NCBI RefSeq assembly: GCF_017603965.1
Contig: NZ_CP071955.1
Coordinates: forward strand, 2,418,001 to 2,482,000
Length of the DNA stretch: 64,000 bases
Reading direction: 5' to 3'
Source: Xanthomonas fragariae
GTDB lineage: Bacteria; Pseudomonadota; Gammaproteobacteria; Xanthomonadales; Xanthomonadaceae
Shown here: piece by piece, positions 1 through 9,022 of the stretch
Numbering within the stretch: position 1 is the first letter of the stretch
Layout of the letters: every line of letters starts with the position of its first letter
Notes under the pieces: generated by a model
What the model was told of the DNA's origin: nothing
Database searches by the model: none
The model's input: the letters and a program-made list of their open reading frames with translations, nothing else
Position numbers and translations under genes: made by a program

Positions 1-65
1 GACCGTCGCGATCTGGAGTGGTTTCCACACCATCGCCTTTCTCCCTATCACTGACCGGAATCCGC

Positions 66-1115
66 ATGCCTCTGCTTGACCGCTCCGTTTTTGTCCTTTT
101 GCCACTGGTATTTGCGACTGCCTGCTCTGCCGCGCCACCGGCTAAACCCGGCCCGCCTGACGCGCCCGTCGCCGCCTGCACTGCAAAAGTGCGCCCTGGC
201 CAGGATCTGCAAAAAGCCATCGACAAACTTCCGCAAAGCGACACGCCTGCGGTGTTGTGCCTGGAAAAAGGCGAATTTCCGTTGAGTGGATTGGTATCGA
301 TCCACCGCGGCAATCTTACGCTCCGCGGCAAGGGCCCGAGCACCGTGCTGCGCATGGCTGATGGCGTGCAACAACCGGCACTGGTGGTCGGCGACTACGA
401 AAACCAGCAGCCGACCGGCGTGATCCGCAATGTCAGCATCGAAGACATGCAAATCGTTGCCAGCACCGGCGAAAAAGAGTTCATGCCCGAGCGCCCGTAC
501 CTGAGCAATAGCGCAGTGGTGGTGCGGTCGGGCCAGGGCATCCGGCTCGCCGGCCTGCAAGTCAACAAGTGCCGCAGCGCCTGCCTGCTGAGCGAATACG
601 ACACCAGCGAGATCACCGTCGAAAACAACGATGTGTCCGGCGCTATCTGGGACGGCGTGTCGTTCAACCGTACGGCCAAGGTCACCATGGCCAACAACTA
701 TATCCACGACAACGTAGCAGCAGGCCTGACCATCGAGCACCTGGAAGATAGCGAAATCCGCAACAACCGCTTCGAGCGCAACGGCAGCCAGGGCATCTAT
801 CTGTCGGATGCGCGGCGCAACCGCTTCAGCAACAACCAGTTCGACGGCAACAAGCTTGCCGGCGTGTTTTTGGCCTGCGCTATTCATCATCGCACGCCGG
901 AAGTTCTGTGCTGGGACAACAGCATGAGCCAGGAAAATGTGTTCGAGAACAATCGTTTCTCCAACACGCCGTTCACCTACACCGTCGGTGTGGACCGAGC
1001 TGCAAACTGCACCGCGGCCGACTTCAAGCCGAACCTGTGGCGCAACAATCAGGCCGATGTGGCCGGCGTTGATATCGAGCCGCAGCGCTACGGCTATTGC
1101 GTACGCAGCGACTGA
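66..1115 (+). CDS. Right-handed beta-helix repeat lipoprotein
   Basis: About 349 residues. The start at 66 gives a clean lipoprotein signal (MPLLDRSVFVLLPLVFATAC, Cys at residue 20), whereas the longer frame from 18 adds 16 residues without a signal character. The body is a series of Asn-rich coils of parallel beta-helix type (ENNDVSG, ANNYIHDN, IRNNRFERNGSQGIYLSDA, NNQFDGN), as in pectate-lyase-like and NosD/mannuronan-epimerase-like folds. Such proteins usually bind or cleave polysaccharide at the cell surface, but I see no diagnostic catalytic motif, so the substrate is unknown. Convergent with asnB, separated by a strong hairpin. Confidence 0.75.
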   Translation: MPLLDRSVFVLLPLVFATACSAAPPAKPGPPDAPVAACTAKVRPGQDLQKAIDKLPQSDTPAVLCLEKGEFPLSGLVSIHRGNLTLRGKGPSTVLRMADGVQQPALVVGDYENQQPTGVIRNVSIEDMQIVASTGEKEFMPERPYLSNSAVVVRSGQGIRLAGLQVNKCRSACLLSEYDTSEITVENNDVSGAIWDGVSFNRTAKVTMANNYIHDNVAAGLTIEHLEDSEIRNNRFERNGSQGIYLSDARRNRFSNNQFDGNKLAGVFLACAIHHRTPEVLCWDNSMSQENVFENNRFSNTPFTYTVGVDRAANCTAADFKPNLWRNNQADVAGVDIEPQRYGYCVRSD

Positions 1116-1121
1116 TCGCCA

Positions 1122-1165
1122 CAGCGGCCGGCAGTGCGTAATGCGTAAGCGCATGCCGGCCGCTG
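1122..1165. terminator. Bidirectional hairpin between convergent genes
   Basis: Twelve-base perfect inverted repeat CAGCGGCCGGCA (1122-1133) and TGCCGGCCGCTG (1154-1165) in the 64 bases between the beta-helix gene and the asnB stop. There is no long T run, so this is a probable rather than canonical intrinsic terminator. Confidence 0.5.
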
Positions 1166-1179
1166 CAACTGCATCACCG

Positions 1180-2874
1180 TTACGACGCCAGCGCTTGTTC
1201 GTGCACGCCGGCAATCGCGCGGCCAGAGGGGTCGGCCATCGCCGCAAAGCTCGCGTCCCAGGCAATTGCCGTAGGCGACGAACACGCGATCGACTTGCCG
1301 CCCGGCACGGTTTCGGCAGCTGCCTGGCCAGGGAAAAACTGTTCGAACAGCGTGCGATAGAAATACGCTTCCTTGGTCTGCGGCGGATTGACCGGAAAGC
1401 GCTTGTCGGCCGCACCCAGTTCGCGGTCGCTCACATGCGAGGCGGCATGCGCCTTCAGCCCATCGATCCAGCCATAGCCCACACCATCGCTGAACTGCTC
1501 TTTCTGCCGCCATAGAATCGACTCGGGCAGATAACCGGAGAAGGCTTCGCGCAGCACGCCCTTTTCCATCCGCGAGGCGCCAGTACCGGTCTTGTCGATC
1601 ATCTTGAAGCTGGCGTCCATGCGCATCGCCACATCCAGGAATTCGCGATCCAGGAACGGTACGCGCGGCTCCACGCCCCAGGCCATCATCGACTTGTTGG
1701 CGCGCAGGCAATCGTAGTTGTTGAGCGCGTCCAATTTGCGCACCAGTTCCTCGTGGAATTCGCGCGCGCTCGGGGCCTTGTGGAAGTATAGATAGCCGCC
1801 GAAGATTTCGTCGCTGCCTTCGCCGGACAGCACCATCTTCACGCCCATCGCCTTGATGCGTCGCGCCAGCAAGAACATCGGCGTGGACGCGCGAATGGTG
1901 GTGACGTCGTAGGTCTCGATATGGCGAATGACTTCAGGCAACGCATCCAGGCCTTCTTCGAAGGTGTATTCGAAGCCGTGGTGCACCGTGCCCAGTGCTG
2001 CGGCGGCCACTTCCGCAGCCGCCAAATCCGGTGATCCTTTCAAGCCGATCGCGAACGAATGCAACCGCGGCCACCATGCTTCGGTGGTGTCGTTTTCTTC
2101 GATGCGATGACGTGCGTAGCGCGCGGCCACTGCCGCGACCAACGACGAATCCAATCCACCGGACAGCAGCACGCCATACGGCACGTCGGTCATCAACTGA
2201 CGATGCACCGCACGCTCGAACGCCTCGCGCAATTCCTGCAGTTGCACCTGCACGCCTTCCACTTCGGCGTATTCGCGCCAGGACCGCTCGTAGTAGCGGC
2301 TCAGCGCGCCGGTGGCGCTGTCGTACCAATGACCGGGCGGAAACTGCGCGGCATCGGCGCAATCGTCCACCAGCGATTTCAGTTCGGACGCCACACGCAA
2401 GCGGCCTTCGCGGTCGTGACCCCAGTACAACGGAACCACACCAATCGGATCACGTGCGATAATTACGCGCGCTGCGGCCTTGTCCCACAGCGCGAACGCG
2501 AAGATGCCGTTGAGGCGGTTGAGATACGAGGCTGGCGCGTCTTCGCGGTACAGCGCGTTGATCACCTCGCAATCGGAGCCGGTCTGGAATGCGTACGGGT
2601 GCAGCAATTCCTGTTTGAGGTCCCGATGGTTGTAGATCTCGCCATTTACAGCGAGCGCGAGGTTTCCATCTTCGGACAGCAACGGCTGCGAGCCGCCAGC
2701 CGGGTCGACGATGGCCAGGCGCTCATGCACCAGGATCGCACCGGTATCGACATACACGCCGCTCCAGTCCGGGCCGCGATGGCGCTGCCGCTGCGAACAT
2801 TGCAGTGCCTGCCTGCGCAATGCCTGCAGATCGTCACCGGGTTGCAGGCCGAAAATACCGAAGATGGAACACAT
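1180..2874 (-). CDS. asnB: Asparagine synthase B (glutamine-hydrolysing)
   Basis: 564 residues, close to E. coli AsnB. Catalyses ATP-dependent amidation of aspartate to asparagine in the cytoplasm using glutamine. The N-terminal nucleophile Cys2 follows the start Met directly (MCSIFG), fixing the start. The Ntn glutaminase domain (about 1-200) shows the NGEIYNH motif at 77-83, and the synthetase domain shows the ATP pyrophosphatase P-loop SGGLDSS at 238-244. The gene is preceded by an Asn-rich leader peptide and a terminator/antiterminator pair (2946-3096), so it is probably controlled by asparaginyl-tRNA charging. It lies downstream of dapE on the same strand. Confidence 0.95.
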   Translation of the reverse strand: MCSIFGIFGLQPGDDLQALRRQALQCSQRQRHRGPDWSGVYVDTGAILVHERLAIVDPAGGSQPLLSEDGNLALAVNGEIYNHRDLKQELLHPYAFQTGSDCEVINALYREDAPASYLNRLNGIFAFALWDKAAARVIIARDPIGVVPLYWGHDREGRLRVASELKSLVDDCADAAQFPPGHWYDSATGALSRYYERSWREYAEVEGVQVQLQELREAFERAVHRQLMTDVPYGVLLSGGLDSSLVAAVAARYARHRIEENDTTEAWWPRLHSFAIGLKGSPDLAAAEVAAAALGTVHHGFEYTFEEGLDALPEVIRHIETYDVTTIRASTPMFLLARRIKAMGVKMVLSGEGSDEIFGGYLYFHKAPSAREFHEELVRKLDALNNYDCLRANKSMMAWGVEPRVPFLDREFLDVAMRMDASFKMIDKTGTGASRMEKGVLREAFSGYLPESILWRQKEQFSDGVGYGWIDGLKAHAASHVSDRELGAADKRFPVNPPQTKEAYFYRTLFEQFFPGQAAAETVPGGKSIACSSPTAIAWDASFAAMADPSGRAIAGVHEQALAS

Positions 2875-2952
2875 GGAAAAACTCCTGATGAACTGCGGGG
2901 GTTGGCGGCCGGCGAGATAGCGTGCTGCACGAGAATGACACCCATAAAAAAA

Positions 2953-2972
2953 CCCGCATCGGCCGATGCGGG
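2953..2972 (-). terminator. Terminator hairpin (arms 3:4) of the asnB leader
   Basis: Perfect palindrome CCCGCATCGGCCGATGCGGG, followed on the minus strand by seven U. The four A after it on the other side also allow function on the plus strand. It is 78 bases upstream of the asnB ATG. It could be read merely as the dapE terminator, but the duplicate 3' arm inside the leader peptide argues for attenuation. Confidence 0.85.
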
Positions 2973-3006
2973 TTTTCTGATTGCTGGGCGTTTTAGTTTA
3001 CTTCGC

Positions 3007-3096
3007 CTAGTCGCAGACCCGCATCGGCAGCGCACGATTATTCGCGCGCAGATCGTTGCGGTTGGCGACATTGAGGTCGGCGATGTGGATAAGCAT
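3007..3096 (-). CDS. Asn-rich leader peptide of asnB (29 residues)
   Basis: ATG at 3096-3094 and TAG at 3009-3007. Five of 29 residues are Asn: positions 9, 12, 14 and the adjacent pair 19-20 (context LNVANRNDLRANNR). Three are Asp. The Asn pair lies about 10 bases upstream of the proposed antiterminator segment, the spacing expected for a stalled ribosome. The frame is closed upstream by a TGA just before 3120, and no other ATG is available. The Shine-Dalgarno is weak. It begins 72 bases after the dapE stop, so it could be read from dapE or from a promoter in that gap (a poor TTGCCG, 16 bases, TATTGA match exists). Confidence 0.65.
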   Translation of the reverse strand: MLIHIADLNVANRNDLRANNRALPMRVCD

Positions 3097-3167
3097 GCAG
3101 CCGACGCTAACCGTTCGTTTTCAATAGCGCAACTGTTTCAGCGGCAACGACGGCGGAAAACAGGCAA

Positions 3168-4298
3168 TCACGCGACCAGCAAGCGCTCGATCAACGTGCG
3201 ATACAGCGCAGGCAGCGCTTTCAGATCGGCCACACGCACGTGCTCATCGACCTGATGGATGCTGGCGTTGACCGGGCCGACTTCGATGCACTGCGCACCT
3301 AGCGGCGCGATGAAGCGCGCATCCGAGGTGCCCCCGCCGGTGCTCTCTTCCGGTGGCGCGCCGGCGAATTGACCCAAGACCTCACGCGCGACGCTGCGCA
3401 AGCGCCCTTCCGGCGTGTAGAACGGCTCGCCGCTGCGATGCCAGCGCAGCGCATAGTCCAGTGCGTGGCGATCCAGCAATGCAGTGATTTCCGCTTCCAG
3501 CCGTGGCGCATCCCAGTGCGGGGTGTAGCGCAGATTGAAGGCCACCTGCAGCTCGCCCGGAATCACGTTGTTGGCACCGGTGCCCGCATGGATATTGGAA
3601 AGTTGCAGGCTGGTCGGCGGAAAACTTTCGAAGCCATCGTCCCACTGCCGCGCGACCAGCTCGGCCAGTGCCGGCGCTGCCAGATGGATCGGATTGCGCG
3701 CTTTGTGCGGATACGCCACATGCCCCTGTATGCCCTTCACCGTCAGCGTGCCGGACAGACTGCCGCGACGACCGACACGCAATAGGTCGCCCAATCGCTC
3801 GGTGGACGATGGCTCGCCGGTGATGCACCAATCGATCGTCTGCCCGCGCTCGCGAAACAACTCGGCAACGCGCCGCACGCCATCGATGGCATCGCCTTCT
3901 TCGTCGGAGGTCAGCAGCACCGCCAGCGTGCCGGTGTGCTCCGGGTGGGCGACGACGAACTGTTCGGCTGCGATGGCGAAGGCGGCCACGCTGCCTTTCA
4001 TGTCGGCTGCGCCGCGCCCGTACAGCACGCCATCGCGAATCTGAGGGTCGAACGGATCGCTGGTCCATGCCTCGCGCGGCCCCGGCGGCACCACATCGGT
4101 ATGCCCTAGCAATACCAACACAGGCGCACCGCTGCCATGCGTGGCCCACAGATTGTCGACCTCGCCCAGGCGTAGGTGTTCGTATGCGAATCCAGCCGCG
4201 CTCAGGCGCTGCGCAATCAGCGCCTGGCAGCCGGCATCGGCCGGCGTCACCGAGGCGCGCGCGATCAGGTCACACGCCAGATCCAGCACATCGCTCAT
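3168..4298 (-). CDS. dapE: Succinyl-diaminopimelate desuccinylase
   Basis: 376 residues, M20 family zinc peptidase fold. Hydrolyses N-succinyl-L,L-2,6-diaminopimelate to L,L-DAP and succinate in the lysine/peptidoglycan pathway. Metal-binding motifs are visible: [11 protein letters not shown] (His ligand), [10 protein letters not shown] (bridging Asp) and SDEEGDA (catalytic Glu pair), with the C-terminal His in the [13 protein letters not shown] segment. The [19 protein letters not shown] start is typical. Same strand as the ArsC/YffB-like gene upstream and asnB downstream; dapE and yffB are also neighbours in E. coli. Confidence 0.95.
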   Translation of the reverse strand: MSDVLDLACDLIARASVTPADAGCQALIAQRLSAAGFAYEHLRLGEVDNLWATHGSGAPVLVLLGHTDVVPPGPREAWTSDPFDPQIRDGVLYGRGAADMKGSVAAFAIAAEQFVVAHPEHTGTLAVLLTSDEEGDAIDGVRRVAELFRERGQTIDWCITGEPSSTERLGDLLRVGRRGSLSGTLTVKGIQGHVAYPHKARNPIHLAAPALAELVARQWDDGFESFPPTSLQLSNIHAGTGANNVIPGELQVAFNLRYTPHWDAPRLEAEITALLDRHALDYALRWHRSGEPFYTPEGRLRSVAREVLGQFAGAPPEESTGGGTSDARFIAPLGAQCIEVGPVNASIHQVDEHVRVADLKALPALYRTLIERLLVA

Positions 4299-4401
4299 GC
4301 AACATCACCACAATGGGGCCGCATCAGCGGCGTTGATTGAAGACCAAGCATGCAGTGATCCAAAGCATGCGTTGATCGCGGTTGCGATCGCGTTAGCCTT
4401 A

Positions 4402-4543
4402 GAGCGGCTAGTAAAACGACTGCGCTCACCGCCAGGCGGGCGCGGCCGGTGCTCGGAATCGGCATGTACCACGCCTACACTCCGGTTCCTGCGCGCCGTG
4501 AGCACCCACCTGACGACTGCTCGCTACGGTTTGTTAGCCGCTC
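4402..4543 (-). mobile_element. MITE copy 1 (142 bp) related to the IS427-type element
   Basis: Terminal inverted repeats GAGCGGCTAGTAAAACGAC and CGGTTTGTTAGCCGCTC, flanked by TTA direct repeats (4399-4401 and 4544-4546). No coding capacity. The ends match those of the 866-bp insertion sequences at 41099 and 44931. The reverse complement aligns end to end with copy 2 at 39914, sharing for example GCACCGGCCGCGCCC. It fills most of the 355-base gap between dapE and the YffB-like gene; nothing else is seen there. Confidence 0.8.
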
Positions 4544-4653
4544 TTAGCGCGACCTGATCGGCAATCATCCGTTTCTCATCGGCGCGGTTTACATCGCCGC
4601 ACCAGCGATGACAGCCGCGGCGGTCAAGCTGCGCAGTGATGGCACTGCACTGC

Positions 4654-5010
4654 TCAGCCGATACCGAACAGCTTCTTGAAGCCATTATCGGAAAAGCCCT
4701 GAATCAATGCACCGTCGGCGGTGATGACCACCGGACGTCGGATCATCTGCGGGTATTCGCGCAACAGTAGCTTCCATTCGGCAGCGCTGGCTGCGGCCTT
4801 GCGGTTGTCCGGCAGCTGCCGCCAAGTGCTCGAGGATTTGTTGATCAACGCATCGAATCGGCCGACCTTGTCCGCCCATACAACCAGCGTCTCCGGCTCG
4901 GGCTTGTGCTCGCGGTAATCGACAAAGGCATAGGCAACACCGAAACGGTCCAGCCACTTGGTGGCTTTCTTGCAGGTATCGCAGTTTTTGAGTCCGTAAA
5001 GTGTGTTCAT
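4654..5010 (-). CDS. ArsC/Spx-family reductase-like protein (YffB type)
   Basis: 118 residues from the ATG at 5010 (MNTLYGLKNCDTCKK); four extra in-frame residues upstream (start 5022) are unlikely. Thioredoxin-fold ArsC family with CDTCKKA near the N terminus (Cys at 10 and 13), a conserved WRQLP segment and the RRPVVI segment typical of the family. E. coli YffB, encoded beside dapE, is the closest comparison. The activity is not established; it is a glutathione-dependent thiol-reductase-like protein, not necessarily an arsenate reductase. About 213 bases without recognisable features separate it from dapD. Confidence 0.85.
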   Translation of the reverse strand: MNTLYGLKNCDTCKKATKWLDRFGVAYAFVDYREHKPEPETLVVWADKVGRFDALINKSSSTWRQLPDNRKAAASAAEWKLLLREYPQMIRRPVVITADGALIQGFSDNGFKKLFGIG

Positions 5011-5223
5011 GAGCGCATCCAAGTTCGACCTTTGAAGCCTTCTTCCGTCGGGACAGGGGTTAAGGGTGAGGGTACGGGTGGAAGCCTCGTGTACCCACGA
5101 CCGCCAGGTTTCCCACGCCTCTTCATCCGGCGCTGCGCGCCACCTTCCACAAGGGACAATGGAACTAACGGAGCGGTCGCAAACCTGCGTAGGAGGTTGA
5201 GCAGTTTTCTTGTTGACTTGCCT

Positions 5224-6381
5224 TCAATCCGCCAACCCACGCAGCAACTCATTCACGCTGGTCTTGCTACGCGTCTTGGCGTCCACCTGCTTGACGATCA
5301 CCGCGCAATACAGCGAGTGCGAGCCATCATTCGACGGTAGCTGCCCGGACACCACCACGCTATACGGCGGCACATAACCATAGGAAATCTCGCCAGTGGC
5401 GCGATTGTAGATGCGCGTGCTCTGGCCGATGAACACGCCCATGCCGATCACGCTGTGATGGCCGACGACTACACCCTCAACCACTTCCGAACGCGCGCCG
5501 ATAAAACAATGATCTTCAATGACGGTCGGGCTGGCCTGCAACGGTTCGAGCACGCCGCCGATGCCAGCGCCGCCTGACAGATGGCAGTGCTTGCCGATCT
5601 GCGCGCAAGAGCCCACGGTGGCCCAGGTGTCGACCATGGTGCCTTCGCCCACGTACGCACCGATGTTGGTGAAGCTCGGCATCAACACCACGTCCTTGCC
5701 GAAGTAACTGCCGCGACGGGCGACTGCGCCCGGCACCACACGCACACCGGCCTTGCGGAACTCGGCTTCGTGGAAGCCGGCAAAGCGTGATTCGACCTTA
5801 TCCCAGAACGGCGCCGGCTGCGCGTCGATCACGGCCATCTCGTTGACGCGGAAATACAGCAGCACGGCCTTCTTCAACCACTCGTTGACGGTCCAGCCGC
5901 CCTGCCCGTCCGGCTCGGCGACGCGGAGCTCACCGCTCTCCAGGCCGTCGATGACGCGGGTGACGATGGCGCGGGTGGAGCCATCGATTTCGTCGATGGT
6001 CAAAGTGCCGCGACGTTCGAATGCACTTTCGATCCCGAACTTGAGTTCGTCATGGCCCACATGCGTTGCGGCGGTGTGCACGGCCTTTTCGGCGATCGGC
6101 AGTTTCTTCGCCGCTGCAGCCTTTTTGGCAGCCGGCGCGGCAACGACGCTGGTCGGCTGCTTGGCCACGCGCGGCGCAACGCCAGTCGCCGTCTTGGCGA
6201 CGGTCTTCGTGGCAACGCGTTTGTTGCCGCTAGTTTTCTTCACAGCGGCCTTCTTACCGACAACCGCGACAGACTTAGCGGCATCGGCGACAGGCGCGTT
6301 GGTGGCCTTGCTGCTCGGCTTGGGCGCTGCGCTGGTGGTGGCTGCGCTCTGCTTGCGCGCTGTCTTCTTGCTAGTGGCCAT
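5224..6381 (-). CDS. dapD: Tetrahydrodipicolinate N-succinyltransferase with a lysine/alanine-rich N-terminal tail
   Basis: 385 residues from ATG 6381, preceded by GGAG five bases upstream. The upstream continuation of the frame to 6840 lies inside glnD and is not coding. Residues about 110-385 match the usual DapD of about 275 residues: an N-terminal helical part with [10 protein letters not shown] and [11 protein letters not shown], a left-handed beta-helix ([31 protein letters not shown]), and a C-terminal [10 protein letters not shown] segment. It transfers succinyl from succinyl-CoA in DAP/lysine synthesis. Residues 1-110 are an extra, low-complexity tail of Lys, Ala, Thr and Pro ([23 protein letters not shown]) resembling histone-H1-like proteins. 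It starts 31 bases after the glnD stop, so map-glnD-dapD look like one operon. Confidence 0.93.
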   Translation of the reverse strand: MATSKKTARKQSAATTSAAPKPSSKATNAPVADAAKSVAVVGKKAAVKKTSGNKRVATKTVAKTATGVAPRVAKQPTSVVAAPAAKKAAAAKKLPIAEKAVHTAATHVGHDELKFGIESAFERRGTLTIDEIDGSTRAIVTRVIDGLESGELRVAEPDGQGGWTVNEWLKKAVLLYFRVNEMAVIDAQPAPFWDKVESRFAGFHEAEFRKAGVRVVPGAVARRGSYFGKDVVLMPSFTNIGAYVGEGTMVDTWATVGSCAQIGKHCHLSGGAGIGGVLEPLQASPTVIEDHCFIGARSEVVEGVVVGHHSVIGMGVFIGQSTRIYNRATGEISYGYVPPYSVVVSGQLPSNDGSHSLYCAVIVKQVDAKTRSKTSVNELLRGLAD

Positions 6382-6412
6382 GGGGGCTCCGGACGTATAG
6401 GTAGGGTCGAGG

Positions 6413-9022
6413 TTAAGTAGGGTCGAGGCAGGCGCACAGCGCATCGCGCAGGGCTTGCCGGGCGGATTCGGGCAACGGGCGATCATGCTCGTCGGTGATC
6501 TGGAACTGATCTTCCGCACGCTCGCCAAACGTGGCAATGCGCGCGTCGTGCACACGCAGGTGTTGCATGCGCAGCACATGCGCCACGTCAGCGAGCAGAC
6601 CGGGGCGATCGGGCGCAACCAAGCTGATACGGGTACGGTGGCCGTCGGCGCTTTCGCTGAATTCCACGCGCGGCGCAAAACGGAAATGCCGTAACTGACG
6701 CGGCACTGCACGCCGCGACGGACGCACCTTTTGCAGATCGCCGGCGAGCACCTGACGCAACGCGGCGGCCAGACGCTGCGGGTCGCCATCGGCCGAGCTG
6801 TCCTGCGGCAGCACTTCGAACACGTCGAGAATCGCATCATGCGGCGCGTCCAGTACGCGGGCGCGGTGGATGCCGTACCCCCTGCGGTCGAGCGTGGCCA
6901 CGATCGCGGAGAACAAGCCGTCGCGATCGAGCGAATACACGAACACTTCCAGTGCGTCGTTGTCCGGAACCGCGCGGCGCGCCTTGACCGTGGTCTGGCC
7001 GATCTGCACTTTGATCAGCGAGACCGCCTGCCACGCCAGTTGCTCGGGACGGAAGCGCAGGAAGTTTTCGTCCGGCATGCCCGCGAATTGACGATCGATG
7101 GTGGCATCGTCGTATCCCTGATTCTGCATCAGCGCGCGCGCCGATTCGCGTGCCTCGCGCAGGCGTTCCTCGCGCGGCGGTGGATGTTCAAGGCCTTCGC
7201 GCAGCGCGCGGCGCGCGGCGAAGTACAGATCGGCCAGCAGCCGGTCCTTCCACGCGTTCCACAATTTGGGGCTGGTACCGGCGATATCGGCGCAGGTCAG
7301 CAAATACAGATGATCCAGCCGTTCGCGCGTGCCGACCAAGGTGGCGAAGCGATGGATCACATCCGGGTCGGAGATATCCTGTTTTTGCGCAGTTACCGAC
7401 ATGCGCAGATGCTGCTCCACCAGCCAAGCCACCAGCGCGGTGTCGGCGTCGCTGAGCCGATGCGCCAGGCAGAACCCGCGCGCATCCACCGCACCCAGTT
7501 CGGAATGATCGCCGCCACGGCCTTTGGCGATGTCGTGAAACAGGCCGGCCAGCAGCAGCAATTCCGGTTTGCGCAAACGCGGCCAGACTTCGTGGGTGAT
7601 CGAAAAACGTTCGTCGGCGCGGCCGGCGGCAAACAGCGAGATGTTCCGCAGCACCATCAGCGTGTGCTGGTCCACCGTGTAGACATGGAACAGGTCGAAC
7701 TGCATACGCCCGGAGACACTGGCAAATGCCGGAATCCATTGGCCGAGCACGCCCAAGCGCGCCATGCGATTGAGCGTTTCCACTGCGCGTGGCCCGCGCA
7801 ACAACGCCATGAACTGGTCGCGTGCAGGTGCATCGGCCACATCGTAGGCCGGCAACTCGCGCAGCACCTCGGCTAGCGCGCGCGCAGTCAGCGAATGCAG
7901 TCCACGCACGTCGCGGTGTGCGGCCCACTGTGCGAACAAGGCGAACACCTGCATGACATCGCCATTCGGCCACGTGTGCGCATCGGCAGCCAGATAGCCG
8001 CGGCGCAAGCTGAAACCCTCACTCAATGGCTCCGGCACCGCCTCGCCATCGAATTGTTCTTCGAAGCGCTGTAGCAGCCGGTCGCTGATGCGACGGATCA
8101 ATGCAGCGCTGCAATAAAAGCGCTGCATCATTTTTTCGACGCCCAGGCTTTCCGGGGCGTCGGCAAAGCCCAGCCGCTCGGCCAGAGTCTTCTGGTAATC
8201 GAAACGCAGGCGTTCTTCCGGTCGGTTGGCGACGATGTGCAGGCCAAAACGCAGCCGCGCCAGTTGCTCGCGCTCGCGCAGCAGCGCGGCCGCTTCGTCG
8301 GAGCCGACATGTCCGAGCTCAACCAGCGCCTCCAGATCCTTGACGCCGAAGGCTCGCAACGCCATCCAGCCTAACGTCTGCAGATCGCGCAGACCGCCCG
8401 GGCCCTCCTTTATGTCCGGCTCCAGGTTGTCAGCGGTGTCGCCGAAGCGCTGATGGCGTGCCAGCAATTCTTCGCGCTTGGTCTGGAAGAATTCGCGCGG
8501 CGGCCACACCCGTTGCGGCGCGATCGCCGCCGCCAGTGCAGTGCTTGCGTCGTTTGCCGCAACCAGCGGGCGCGATTCGATCAACGCAGTGAGTACGGTC
8601 TGGTCGACGGCGGCGGCGGTGCACTGCGCCAGTGAGCGAACCGCATGGCTGATCGGCAGGCCCACATCCCACAACAGCGCAAACAAACGCGCCAAGGCCT
8701 GCTCGTGCTGCTGCTGCACGACGGTCTCACCCAACACCAGCACATCTACATCCGAGCGCGGAAATAACTCGCCATGCCCATAGCCACCGACCGCGTACAA
8801 AGACAACCCGCTGTCGGCCGGAATGCAACGTGTCCACGCATTACGCATCAATTGATCGACTGCACGCGCGCGCAGCGCGACCAGTCGCTCGATCGGCTCG
8901 CCCTGATCGAAGCGTTTGCAAAGCCGCGTGTCCGCTTGCACCAGCAGCGGACGGGCCTGCACGGACCATTCCGCGTCGCCAGCGACGCCCTGGTCGGCTC
9001 CGCACGCCGGCGTGGCCGTCAT
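6413..9022 (-). CDS. glnD: Bifunctional uridylyltransferase/uridylyl-removing enzyme GlnD
   Basis: 869 residues from ATG 9022. This start overlaps the map stop in an ATGA, so translation is probably coupled. It senses glutamine and adds or removes UMP on PII. The nucleotidyltransferase motif [19 protein letters not shown] is at about 79-97. An HD hydrolase domain shows [17 protein letters not shown] near residue 500. Two ACT domains lie at the C terminus (from about 690 and 800; the second begins [19 protein letters not shown]). The last bases and the 3' spacer carry a short direct repeat, TAGGGTCGAGG, twice. Confidence 0.95.
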   Translation of the reverse strand: MTATPACGADQGVAGDAEWSVQARPLLVQADTRLCKRFDQGEPIERLVALRARAVDQLMRNAWTRCIPADSGLSLYAVGGYGHGELFPRSDVDVLVLGETVVQQQHEQALARLFALLWDVGLPISHAVRSLAQCTAAAVDQTVLTALIESRPLVAANDASTALAAAIAPQRVWPPREFFQTKREELLARHQRFGDTADNLEPDIKEGPGGLRDLQTLGWMALRAFGVKDLEALVELGHVGSDEAAALLREREQLARLRFGLHIVANRPEERLRFDYQKTLAERLGFADAPESLGVEKMMQRFYCSAALIRRISDRLLQRFEEQFDGEAVPEPLSEGFSLRRGYLAADAHTWPNGDVMQVFALFAQWAAHRDVRGLHSLTARALAEVLRELPAYDVADAPARDQFMALLRGPRAVETLNRMARLGVLGQWIPAFASVSGRMQFDLFHVYTVDQHTLMVLRNISLFAAGRADERFSITHEVWPRLRKPELLLLAGLFHDIAKGRGGDHSELGAVDARGFCLAHRLSDADTALVAWLVEQHLRMSVTAQKQDISDPDVIHRFATLVGTRERLDHLYLLTCADIAGTSPKLWNAWKDRLLADLYFAARRALREGLEHPPPREERLREARESARALMQNQGYDDATIDRQFAGMPDENFLRFRPEQLAWQAVSLIKVQIGQTTVKARRAVPDNDALEVFVYSLDRDGLFSAIVATLDRRGYGIHRARVLDAPHDAILDVFEVLPQDSSADGDPQRLAAALRQVLAGDLQKVRPSRRAVPRQLRHFRFAPRVEFSESADGHRTRISLVAPDRPGLLADVAHVLRMQHLRVHDARIATFGERAEDQFQITDEHDRPLPESARQALRDALCACLDPT

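Larger units (their letters stand above)
2946..3096 (-). promoter_or_regulatory. Putative asparagine attenuator upstream of asnB
   Basis: Read on the minus strand this leader holds three parts. First, an Asn-rich leader peptide (3096-3007). Second, the 11-base segment CCGATGCGGGT (3027-3017) inside its final codons. Third, a perfect terminator CCCGCATCGG/CCGATGCGGG (2972-2953) followed by seven U (2952-2946). The segment at 3027-3017 is identical to the 3' arm of the terminator, so it can pair over 11 bases with the 5' arm (2973-2963) and form an antiterminator. A ribosome stalled at the Asn codons would leave it free; a ribosome at the stop codon would cover it. The components are seen directly; the regulatory mechanism is inferred from classical his/trp-type attenuators. 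Confidence 0.75.

Noticed and set aside
48..1415. A 455-codon minus-strand frame over the beta-helix gene
   Set aside because: Shadow of the plus-strand gene; no signal, domain or ribosome site, and it runs into the asnB 3' end.
6382..6840. Extension of dapD to an ATG at 6840
   Set aside because: Those codons lie inside glnD and give Cys/Arg-rich nonsense; the GGAG before 6381 supports the shorter start.
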